This document shows, piece after piece, positions 6,652-12,961 of a DNA stretch of 23,126 bases (position 1 is its first letter; the number at the start of each line of letters is the position of its first letter). The stretch is from DATKDP01 sp035546335 (GTDB lineage: Bacteria; Acidobacteriota; Thermoanaerobaculia; Gp7-AA8): NCBI GenBank assembly GCA_035546335.1, contig DATKDP010000150.1, forward strand, positions 1-23,126, written 5' to 3'. The translations under genes and the position numbers were made by a program. Under the pieces are notes generated by a model. The model saw nothing but the letters and a program-made list of their open reading frames with translations. It ran no database searches and was not told where the DNA came from.

Positions 6652-9150
6652 CTACGCTTCGCGCGCGGGGGGGTAGTCGTCGGGGCGGATCAGGATGTCG
6701 CGCGGCTTGCTCCCCTGGCTGGGACCGACGACTCCGTTCGCTTCCATGATCTCGATCAGGCGGGCGGCGCGGGAGTAGCCGAGCTTGAGACGCCGCTGCA
6801 GATAGGACGCCGAAGCCTGGCCGGTCGACAACACCACTCGGACCGCATCGTCGTATTTCGGATCCTCGAGAAACTCGATCCCGTCGGCCGCACTCTTCTC
6901 CTCGATCGCGTGGGTGATCTCTTCGCGGTATTCCGGCTCCCCCTGATTCCTCTTCACGAAGTCGACGATCTCGACGATCTCCTTCTCCGTCACCAGGGCG
7001 CCGTGAATGCGTCGAATGCGCGCAGTTCCCGGAGGGAGAAAGAGCATGTCGCCCTGGCCGAGAAGCTTCTCGGCGCCCTGGGTATCGAGGATCGTGCGCG
7101 AGTCGACTTTCGAGGCGACCTGATAGGAGATGCGCGAGGGGAAGTTCGCTTTGATCACGCCGGTGATGACGTCGACGGAGGGACGCTGCGTCGCCACGAT
7201 GAGATGAATGCCGACCGCGCGCGCCTTCTGCGCCAGGCGGGTGACTGAATCCTCGACGTCCTTCGGTGCGATCATCATCAGATCGGCGAACTCGTCGATG
7301 ATGACCACGATGTACTGCATCGGCTCGGGGAGCGGCTTCTTGTCGTCCGCGCTCAGCTTGCGCGCTCGCCGGTGCGCATCGGGCTCCTTCAGCAGGGCGT
7401 TGTATTGGTCGATGTTGCGCACGCCGCACTCGGCGAGCGTGCGGTAGCGGTTCTCCATCTCCTGAACCGCCCACAACAGCGCATTCGAGGCGAGCTTCGG
7501 ATCGGTGACGATCGGGTGCAGCAGATGCGGAATGTCCTCGTAGATCTTCAGCTCCACCATCTTCGGATCGATCATCAGCATCTTCAGCTGTTTGGGCAGC
7601 GCCTTGAAGAGAAGCGAGACGATCATCGTGTTCAGCCCCACCGACTTTCCCGCCCCGGTGGCGCCGGCGACGAGCAGGTGCGGCATGCGCGCCAGATCGG
7701 TGACCATCGCCTCGCCGTGAATGTCTTTCCCCAGTGCCAGCGTCAACAGCGACGGCGACTTCACGAACGCTTCGGTGTCGATGATGTCGCGCAGCATGAT
7801 CGTTTCGCGCCTGCGATTCGGTACCTCGATTCCCACAGTCGACGATCCGGAGATGCGCTCGATGCGGATCGATTCCGCCTTCAATCCCAGCGCGAGATCG
7901 TCTGAGAGACTCACGATCTTGGCGTACTTCACGCCGGCCGACGGTTTGAGCTCAAATGTCGTGACCACGGGGCCGGGGTGGTACGCCGTGACTTCTCCTT
8001 CGACGGAAAACTCGCGGCAGCGCTCCTCGATCGCCCGCCCTATGTCGAGAAACTTCCGGTGGATCTCTTCGCTGATCGTCTCCTGTCGCGGCCCTTCGTT
8101 CAAAAGGTTGGCGAACGGGAGTCGTTCGGTGGAGAGATTGCGCTGGCGCGGCTCCCCTTCTCCCGGCGACGTGCGCGCGCGCGGCCTGCGCAGAGCCGGC
8201 CTTGGGATGATCCGCGGTTGCCGCGGCACCTCGTCGAGCTCTGCATCGAGCTCGATCCGAGGAGCCGGCTGCAGTACATCGTCATACAGTCTCACCGGAT
8301 TCGGAGGACCATCGGTGAGGATCTCCTCGGCCACCTTCCTGAGATCGGCCTTCGTCACCTTGCGGATCTGAAACCGCCCGTGACCCTTCACTTCGCGGAC
8401 GACGAGACCACGCGGCGCCGTCTCCGCTTCTCTCTGCGTCACGGCGACCTCCGTCGGCGCGACGACGCGAAGGTGGGGCCGGCCGCCGGCTGCCTCCTCG
8501 ACGCGCTCGAGATGCTTGCGGACGACGTCGGTCTTCATCCGCTCCTTGCGCCGTCTTTCGGTGAATCGCGCCCATCGCATCGAGAGGTTGCGTCCCAGCT
8601 CGCCGAGTGATTCGCGAGTCGAGAGAAACATCGCGCCGAGGCTGATTCGGGTCGCGAGCAGAACACCGACGAGAAGGGCGGCGACGAGCACGATGGCGGC
8701 ACCGGCGGTGTTCATGTTCGCCGAGATCGCCTGGTCGACTTCCACGCCGACGTAGCCGCCCGCGGCGAGCAGCGCATCGCGATACCAGAACTTTCCGATG
8801 CCGAGATCCAGCAGCGGAGGGAGGGAGATCGCGATGATCAAAAATCCGAGAAGTTTGGTGTGGAAGTACTCGATCTCACGTCCCCAGAAGCGATTCCAGC
8901 CGATGACGAGAAGGGCGGCGGGAAGAATCAGGCTGGCGAGACCGAAGAATCCGACGAGAAGCCAGGCGAGCGTGGCTCCGTAGTAGCCGATCGCGTTGGA
9001 GATCTCCGGGCTGGTCGAGGTGAAAAACGCCGAGGAGTCGTTGGGGTGGTAGGTGAGGAGCGCCGTGCCGACGCCGACCGCGATCGCCAGGATGACGATC
9101 CCTACCGACTCTCCCCCTCGGCGGCTCCTGAAGAAATGCAGCAGCTCCAT
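6652..9150 (-). CDS. ftsK: DNA translocase FtsK/SpoIIIE
   Basis: An 832-residue protein. Membrane helices fill the first 190 residues or so. A charged linker (about 190-360) leads to the motor: the alpha domain around 365-470, the P-loop GATGAGKS near residue 497, the Walker B segment VVIIDEFADL near 617, and a C-terminal winged-helix gamma domain (about 757-825, LQRRLKLGYSRAARLIEIME) of the kind that reads KOPS/SRS sites. FtsK pumps DNA at the division septum and activates dimer resolution. The ATG at 9150 is chosen because GAAGGG lies about 5 nt upstream and the membrane region begins right after it. The in-frame stretch upstream is Arg-rich and lies over repeats, so I excluded it. The gene is complete and monocistronic, and its stop abuts a toxin remnant on the other strand. 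Confidence 0.95.
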   Translation of the reverse strand: MELLHFFRSRRGGESVGIVILAIAVGVGTALLTYHPNDSSAFFTSTSPEISNAIGYYGATLAWLLVGFFGLASLILPAALLVIGWNRFWGREIEYFHTKLLGFLIIAISLPPLLDLGIGKFWYRDALLAAGGYVGVEVDQAISANMNTAGAAIVLVAALLVGVLLATRISLGAMFLSTRESLGELGRNLSMRWARFTERRRKERMKTDVVRKHLERVEEAAGGRPHLRVVAPTEVAVTQREAETAPRGLVVREVKGHGRFQIRKVTKADLRKVAEEILTDGPPNPVRLYDDVLQPAPRIELDAELDEVPRQPRIIPRPALRRPRARTSPGEGEPRQRNLSTERLPFANLLNEGPRQETISEEIHRKFLDIGRAIEERCREFSVEGEVTAYHPGPVVTTFELKPSAGVKYAKIVSLSDDLALGLKAESIRIERISGSSTVGIEVPNRRRETIMLRDIIDTEAFVKSPSLLTLALGKDIHGEAMVTDLARMPHLLVAGATGAGKSVGLNTMIVSLLFKALPKQLKMLMIDPKMVELKIYEDIPHLLHPIVTDPKLASNALLWAVQEMENRYRTLAECGVRNIDQYNALLKEPDAHRRARKLSADDKKPLPEPMQYIVVIIDEFADLMMIAPKDVEDSVTRLAQKARAVGIHLIVATQRPSVDVITGVIKANFPSRISYQVASKVDSRTILDTQGAEKLLGQGDMLFLPPGTARIRRIHGALVTEKEIVEIVDFVKRNQGEPEYREEITHAIEEKSAADGIEFLEDPKYDDAVRVVLSTGQASASYLQRRLKLGYSRAARLIEIMEANGVVGPSQGSKPRDILIRPDDYPPAREA

Positions 9151-9175
9151 CACACCCTTCCCACTCTGTCGGAAG

Positions 9176-9206
9176 AGTTTAGCAGATTTCAAGCTGCGCG
9201 TGTCAC
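9176..9206 (-). promoter_or_regulatory. Possible sigma-70-type promoter of ftsK
   Basis: On the minus strand GTGACA (9201-9206) and TAAACT (9176-9181) are separated by 19 bp. The predicted transcript would start around 9169, giving a leader of about 20 nt. The spacer is longer than the usual 17 bp, so this is tentative. Confidence 0.35.
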
Positions 9207-9213
9207 GCCTCGT

Positions 9214-9329
9214 GTCATCCCAAAGCGCGGGGAAACGCCGCTGCGTGCCAGTGAAGTGGGGAAGACACCGCATAGCCCCCTCATCCCGAGCTCGAAAACG
9301 GCGCTGTGCGCCGCTGAAGAGGGAATGAC
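9214..9329. repeat. Palindromic intergenic element, diverged copy
   Basis: About 116 bp starting GTCATCCC and ending GGGAATGAC, so the ends form an imperfect inverted repeat. The interior has further short arms such as GGCGCTGTGCGCC near 9299-9311. It lies just beside the clearer element at 9341-9433 and is probably a diverged relative. Confidence 0.55.
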
Positions 9330-9340
9330 ACAACCTTGCC

Positions 9341-9433
9341 GTCATCCTGAGCGAGGCGGTTGGATGGGCGTGAGCGAAGGATGTGCGATCGGCAACTGTC
9401 TAGTGCCCCTCCCCCGCCCTCGTTCAGGATGAC
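9341..9433. repeat. Dispersed palindromic repeat, copy A
   Basis: Begins GTCATCCTGAG and ends TTCAGGATGAC, near-perfect terminal inverted repeats. The interior shares the run GTGAGCGAAGGAT and then GCGATCGGCAACTGTCTA with the element at 20058-20172. The inner right arm that pairs in the distant copy is missing here, so this is a deletion derivative that keeps the outer ends only. Confidence 0.85.
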
Positions 9434-9452
9434 GCCACACCCACTCGCCCTG

Positions 9453-9483
9453 TTGCCGCTCCCCTGAAAGATCGCGTTAGAAT
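9453..9483 (+). promoter_or_regulatory. Possible promoter of the hypothetical/FHA pair
   Basis: TTGCCG (9453-9458) and TAGAAT (9478-9483) are 19 bp apart. The predicted start would lie at or just before the ATG at 9493, so the message would be leaderless or nearly so. That agrees with the absence of a Shine-Dalgarno before this ATG. Tentative. Confidence 0.35.
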
Positions 9484-9492
9484 GCCGACTCG

Positions 9493-10308
9493 ATGACTTC
9501 GGGCAAAGCGTTCCTCCTCGCCTTCGTTTTCACCGGCATCTCGATCGTGATCGGAACCGCAGCCGGCGGTTACATCGCCTACCGCAAAGCGAAGGAAGTG
9601 CTCGATCTGCCGGAAGGATCGATCGGCTCGACGATCTCCACGATCGTGAACATCGAGGAGACGATTCACAACATCGCCGGAGACGACGAGGGAGAGTTCG
9701 GAAAACGGGCGGCAGCGCTTCGCAAGCGACATGCTTTCAGCGCCCGCGAGGACGGCCGGCTGACAGAGAAGCAGATGGAGCAGTTCCTCGCGGTCAAGCG
9801 GAGCCTCAATGAAATCGACGAAGAGATGAGAGCGGACGCTGCGAGGAGTGGTGCATCCGGCACCGGCATGCTGATGAAATGGAACTTCTTCAGCCGGCTG
9901 CAGCGCCTTCGGATGGAGCAGATCGATGCGCTCGAAGCGCAGCGCATGCCCCTCGAAGAGTACAACTGGGTCCACGGATCAATCTACATGGCGATGATCG
10001 CGGAAGGGATCAAGCCGGAACAGGCACGCGGGTCGCCGGCGGCTGCGATCACGCAATCGCCCGAGGAGATCGACCGCGAGCTCGAACGGCTGGGGATCTC
10101 TCCCGAAAATCGAGGACAGATCGAGCAGATCCGTGGTGCGATGTCCGCGGGGAAGGATCTCTTCTCCGCCACAGCAGACAAGGTGCGGGAATCGGTACCT
10201 TCGGAGAACAGAAAGCTGGTTGCGAGCTACCGCGACGATCTCGACCGTTATTTCCTCGCAGCGATCGATCTCGACATGGTCACGCTGTCGGAGGCTATGC
10301 AGCGGTGA
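9493..10308 (+). CDS. Hypothetical protein with N-terminal membrane anchor
   Basis: A 271-residue protein I do not recognise. One membrane helix (about residues 6-29) precedes a mostly alpha-helical, charged region. Heptad-like stretches around residues 85-150 contain paired acidic and basic residues, and a conserved-looking aromatic segment (about 158-170, NWVHGSIYMAMIAEG) follows. The helix is followed by Arg/Lys, which under the positive-inside rule would place the rest in the cytoplasm; it could also be an uncleaved signal. No ribosome site is visible upstream of the ATG. The stop is 10 nt before the FHA gene, so the two are very likely co-transcribed; function can only be guessed from that link to phospho-signalling. 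Nothing suggests recent transfer. Confidence 0.75.
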   Translation: MTSGKAFLLAFVFTGISIVIGTAAGGYIAYRKAKEVLDLPEGSIGSTISTIVNIEETIHNIAGDDEGEFGKRAAALRKRHAFSAREDGRLTEKQMEQFLAVKRSLNEIDEEMRADAARSGASGTGMLMKWNFFSRLQRLRMEQIDALEAQRMPLEEYNWVHGSIYMAMIAEGIKPEQARGSPAAAITQSPEEIDRELERLGISPENRGQIEQIRGAMSAGKDLFSATADKVRESVPSENRKLVASYRDDLDRYFLAAIDLDMVTLSEAMQR

Positions 10309-10318
10309 CGGGGGAATG

Positions 10319-10948
10319 ATGGCAAAGCTTCACGTGATCGAATCCTCCGATCCACGTCTCGAGGGGATGTCCTTCGAGCTGACGGAGGGTGAATCGACCA
10401 TCGGCAGGGATTCAGCGAGCACGATCCACATCAACGACAGCAATGTCTCGCGCCGGCACGCGCGCATCGTGGCTTCGGAGTCGGGATGCGTTCTGATCGA
10501 CAGCGGCAGCCAGAACGGCATCTTCATCGGCACCAGGCGCGTGCAGGAGCATCACCTGGCCGACGGCGACACGTTCCGCATCAGTCGCACGTCCTTCCGT
10601 TTCGAAGCTCCTCCCGATCAGGCAGCGACCATAGTCATCCCGCTCGAACCGTTCGAACGACCTGCGCCCGCGGAGCCGCCGCGTGTGCCGACTGTTCCTG
10701 CGCCACCGCCCGTGCCTGCCGTGCCGGCGCCACCTGTGCCGCCGGTGCCTGCGCATCCCTCACCTGCCACTGCTCCGCCGCCGCCACCCCAGGCTGCACC
10801 TGTCGCGACCTCGCAGCCGGCCGCATCGCCGGGTCCGAAACCTGCGTCGGGATGTTCCATCGGCTGCCTGATCGCGTCGATCGTCCTCTTTGTGGCGACG
10901 ATCGGCGGCTCGATCTTCGCGCTCTACCGCGCGGGCTATCTCCCCTGA
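10319..10948 (+). CDS. FHA-domain protein with C-terminal membrane anchor
   Basis: A 209-residue protein. Residues about 5-97 form an FHA domain, with the phosphothreonine-binding residues in place: Gly29-Arg30, Ser44, His47 and Asn66-Gly67. A Pro/Ala-rich linker (about 110-175) follows, then one hydrophobic helix (about 180-203) and a 6-residue tail. This predicts a tail-anchored protein with the FHA domain in the cytoplasm. FHA domains bind phosphothreonine on partner proteins, so the Hanks-type kinases a few kb away are candidate partners (inference). Two tandem ATGs (10316 and 10319) compete; I chose the second because GGGGG sits 4 nt from it and only 1 nt from the first. The gene directly follows the hypothetical gene at 9493. 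Confidence 0.88.
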   Translation: MAKLHVIESSDPRLEGMSFELTEGESTIGRDSASTIHINDSNVSRRHARIVASESGCVLIDSGSQNGIFIGTRRVQEHHLADGDTFRISRTSFRFEAPPDQAATIVIPLEPFERPAPAEPPRVPTVPAPPPVPAVPAPPVPPVPAHPSPATAPPPPPQAAPVATSQPAASPGPKPASGCSIGCLIASIVLFVATIGGSIFALYRAGYLP

Positions 10949-10996
10949 GTCCCCGCCTGGAGTGCGTTTCTGATCAACCGGGCTGTGACGCGGTCC

Positions 10997-11329
10997 TCAT
11001 CGTGACGGACGCAGAGCCAGCCGCCAGAGTGCTGCGCACCAGAGGGCGAGCAGCAGAGGAAAGACGAACAAGACCCTCGGGTTGAAGTCGACGGCCCGGC
11101 GGATGTCACCGTGGAGCAGGGCGCTGATCGCCCGGGTCATTCCGCATCCCCAGCACTCGATCCCGGCAACGATTCGAATGAGGCAGATCGTCGGAGCTCG
11201 CTCGAGAATCTCCGTCGGAAGAAGAATTCCGGCGATCGGGATTGCGAGCAGTGCCGCACTGAATACAAGCCGCAGGGGCGCATCGACCCCTGCCGATGCG
11301 CTCCCTGCAGGCGTGTGGATGATCCCCAT
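10997..11329 (-). CDS. DUF2752 family membrane protein
   Basis: A 110-residue protein with hydrophobic segments at about residues 20-38 and 85-106 and, between them, the family signature CWGCGMTRAISALLHGD followed by Ala and an Asn-Pro pair. DUF2752 proteins are small membrane proteins of unknown function, and many sit beside TM2-domain genes, as here. The ATG at 11329 is 17 nt after the TM2 stop; the ribosome site is weak (GACGAG), so translation may depend on the upstream gene. The longer frame to 11506 would overlap the whole TM2 gene and is rejected. The gene converges with the FHA gene across 48 bp. Confidence 0.82.
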   Translation of the reverse strand: MGIIHTPAGSASAGVDAPLRLVFSAALLAIPIAGILLPTEILERAPTICLIRIVAGIECWGCGMTRAISALLHGDIRRAVDFNPRVLFVFPLLLALWCAALWRLALRPSR

Positions 11330-11346
11330 CTCGTCAAGCGTCGCCG

Positions 11347-11562
11347 TCAGGTCTTCTGAAGAGGCTGGCCGCTGGCATCCATGAACTTTCCGGTGGCGAT
11401 CATGATCAGATCGATCAGTGCCCAGATCCCGCAGCCTCCGAGCGTGAGGAGCTGCACGATCCCGATTCCGGTGTGACCGGTATAGAAACGATGACCCCCG
11501 AGGCATCCCAGAAAAAGGCAGAGAAGCAGAGTCGTCAACCAGTTTTTCGGTTCGTTTGCCAA
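11347..11562 (-). CDS. TM2-domain membrane protein
   Basis: A 71-residue protein with two hydrophobic helices linked by the TM2 signature: LFLGCLGGHRFYTG in the first half and GGCGIWALIDLIMI in the second. TM2 proteins are small two-helix membrane proteins of unknown role. I chose the TTG at 11562 because AGGAG lies 6 nt upstream; an in-frame GTG at 11601 would add 13 residues but has no ribosome site and would place the AGGAG inside the gene. The gene is the first of a two-gene unit with DUF2752. Confidence 0.82.
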   Translation of the reverse strand: MANEPKNWLTTLLLCLFLGCLGGHRFYTGHTGIGIVQLLTLGGCGIWALIDLIMIATGKFMDASGQPLQKT

Positions 11563-11602
11563 GTCATTCTCCTGTCTGATGAATTTCGATGGGGTTGTCA
11601 CA

Positions 11603-11648
11603 AGTATACGCCCAGAGGGGTCAAGAATGTCATCTTCGAGATTCTTGA
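11603..11648 (-). promoter_or_regulatory. Possible promoter with overlapping inverted repeat, TM2 unit
   Basis: On the minus strand ATGACA (11628-11633) and TATACT (11603-11608) are 19 bp apart, giving a leader of roughly 35 nt to the TTG start. An 8-bp inverted repeat, TCAAGAAT (11621-11628) and ATTCTTGA (11641-11648), flanks the -35 region and could be an operator. Both calls are from pattern only. Confidence 0.35.
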
Positions 11649-11753
11649 ACGCACGGTTGTATCGCCGGGGCCGGGCTCGCCAAGTTGCAACGCAGCAACC
11701 CCCTGCTCTGTCCCTCGCGGAAATGCTTCGTCCCTACGAGGATTGCGCGAGCG

Positions 11754-12311
11754 CTAGTCGATCCACAGTGCGCGAAGGTCGATGGCAACTGCATCAAAGG
11801 GATAGGCGCGGAGGGGTACCCGGTCATCGTGCACTGCGGCGACCCGCCATCCGCCACTCTCGCGTACGTAGACTTCGAGCGATCTCCTCTTTGCGTCGAT
11901 CAACCACGCCGATTCCACCTCGTACTTTGCATAAAGGGGCAGTTTTCTCTCACGATCCATCGCTGCGGTTGCTGGAGAAAGCACCTCGCACACCCAGTCG
12001 GGAGTGACCGTCATCGCGGCCTGGTCCGGAAGCGCGGCCAGCCGCTCGCGTCTCCATCCGGCCAGATCAGGAACCAGAACATCGGCTCCGAGGTGCAGCT
12101 CCGGCTCGAAGAGGATCCACCAGCCCCCCGGACCGCTGATGCCGGAATCGAACGCGGGAACGAGATGCCCTCCGAGAATCGACGAGATCCGCGCATGGCG
12201 GATCGCCGGACGCGGTGAAAGAAAGAGCTCACCACTCACGATCTCCGCGATCCGGTCGTCGGGAGCGTTCAGGACGTCCTGGTAGCTCGCGGGTCCCCTT
12301 CCCTCGGACAT
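11754..12311 (-). CDS. Uma2 family (DUF820) putative endonuclease
   Basis: A 185-residue protein with the PD-(D/E)XK fold signature of the Uma2/DUF820 family: Asp82 in LVPDLAGW, Glu109 in CEVLSPAT, and Lys123 in DRERKLPLYAKYEVESAWLID. The N-terminus (YQDVLNAPDDRIAEIVSGELFLSP) and the family's usual length of about 185 also fit. The molecular role of these proteins is not established; they are often multi-copy and linked to mobile regions. The ATG at 12311 begins the family's conserved N-terminus; the upstream in-frame extension runs through an inverted-repeat element and is rejected. A GAGG 11-12 nt upstream is a weak ribosome site. A decayed copy of the C-terminal tail lies at 16160-16276. 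Confidence 0.88.
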   Translation of the reverse strand: MSEGRGPASYQDVLNAPDDRIAEIVSGELFLSPRPAIRHARISSILGGHLVPAFDSGISGPGGWWILFEPELHLGADVLVPDLAGWRRERLAALPDQAAMTVTPDWVCEVLSPATAAMDRERKLPLYAKYEVESAWLIDAKRRSLEVYVRESGGWRVAAVHDDRVPLRAYPFDAVAIDLRALWID

Positions 12312-12643
12312 GTGGAGATCGTACCTCGGCGGGCCGTCGCGAGGAAATCTCGCCGGGCTACTCGCTCGCGTGGGCGAACTTTGTCGCGGATGCGGCGCGC
12401 GGCTCGTGCGGGCTTGCAAGGCCCTGTTTCGCATCCGCGACAAGTTCGGCCTTCTCGCCACAAAGGTCCGTTGCGAACCGCTCCCCGCGGGTTCCTCGTC
12501 TCGCGGCACAGCCGAAGTTGTCCGCTTCGGCGACTGTGACGTCACGCTGTCCTTCAGTGTTTGGCCGAACGGACAAACTTCGCCCACTCGCGGCAGGACG
12601 CCGTCTTGACGTGACTGCGCGCACGGTTGTGGCGACACGCCGC
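12312..12643. other. Intergenic region holding an inverted-repeat element
   Basis: A 332-bp gap between the Uma2 start and the DUF4242 stop. Nearly all of it is the palindromic element at 12363-12593, leaving about 50 bp on each side. Several frames stay open through it, but the translations are mirror-like and GC-driven, so I call no gene. Confidence 0.75.
12363..12593. repeat. 230-bp inverted-repeat (MITE/REP-like) element
   Basis: The outer ends pair: CGCGTGGGCGAACTTTGTC (12367-12385) against GACAAACTTCGCCCACTCGC (12572-12591), with two or three differences. Inside the left half is a perfect 14-bp inverted repeat, TTGTCGCGGATGCG (12381-12394) with CGCATCCGCGACAA (12430-12443). The right half has a hairpin, GCCGAAG/CTTCGGC (12511-12531). 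The right end, from GGCCGAA to CCCACTCGC, reappears at 16281-16310. No transposase is encoded, so any mobility would need one in trans. Confidence 0.75.
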
Positions 12644-12910
12644 CTAGGAGAACTGCCGTGGGCCGATCTCTTCGTTGATTGGAACCACATCGTCGACCGG
12701 AAGGCCCGCGATCTGCGCATGTTTCCGGCAGGCGTCGGCGTCGGGAGCGACGAACTCGCAGAATGAGTGCTTTCCGTCGGCTGTGATGTGGCTCCGCACC
12801 CACTCCATTCCTTCGATCTGATTGCAGGCCGCAACCACATTTCTTCCGACTTCCTGAAGCTGCTCCTGGCTGAGCGGCGGCAGCGTTCGCGTCACCATGT
12901 AGCGCGCCAT
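12644..12910 (-). CDS. DUF4242 family small protein
   Basis: An 88-residue soluble protein resembling DUF4242 (ferredoxin-like fold, biochemical role not settled). Recognisable parts are the MARYMVTRTLPPLS start, the central EWVRSHITADGKHSFCEF strand pair, and a C-terminal half with APDADACRKHAQIAGLPVDD followed by an Ile-Asn-Glu strand. The ATG at 12910 follows AGGAGG with 5-nt spacing, an excellent ribosome site, and beats the GTG two codons upstream. It lies 51 nt after the stop of the large kinase gene on the same strand, so co-transcription is plausible, but no functional tie is evident. Confidence 0.85.
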   Translation of the reverse strand: MARYMVTRTLPPLSQEQLQEVGRNVVAACNQIEGMEWVRSHITADGKHSFCEFVAPDADACRKHAQIAGLPVDDVVPINEEIGPRQFS

Positions 12911-12961
12911 ATCCACCTCCTCTGTCGTGAACCGGAATTATACTTGGTCTTGCGGCCGACG

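Larger units (their letters stand above)
9151..9492. other. Divergent intergenic region with two palindromic elements
   Basis: A 342-bp gap between divergently oriented ftsK and the plus-strand hypothetical gene. It holds a possible ftsK promoter, two consecutive repeats with GTCATCC/GGATGAC-like ends (9214-9329 and 9341-9433), and a possible start-proximal promoter for the plus-strand gene. No credible coding sequence is visible. Confidence 0.75.

Noticed and set aside
6583..7248. A full 221-residue PIN-domain gene
   Set aside because: Only the first 24 or so residues look like a PIN domain; the rest is antisense to the ftsK motor region.
9151..9345. An N-terminal extension of FtsK by 65 residues
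   Set aside because: It lies over the promoter region and a dispersed repeat, is Arg-rich and has no family counterpart.
10618..10860. A glycine-rich protein on the minus strand
   Set aside because: It is the antisense reading of the Pro/Ala-rich linker of the FHA gene.
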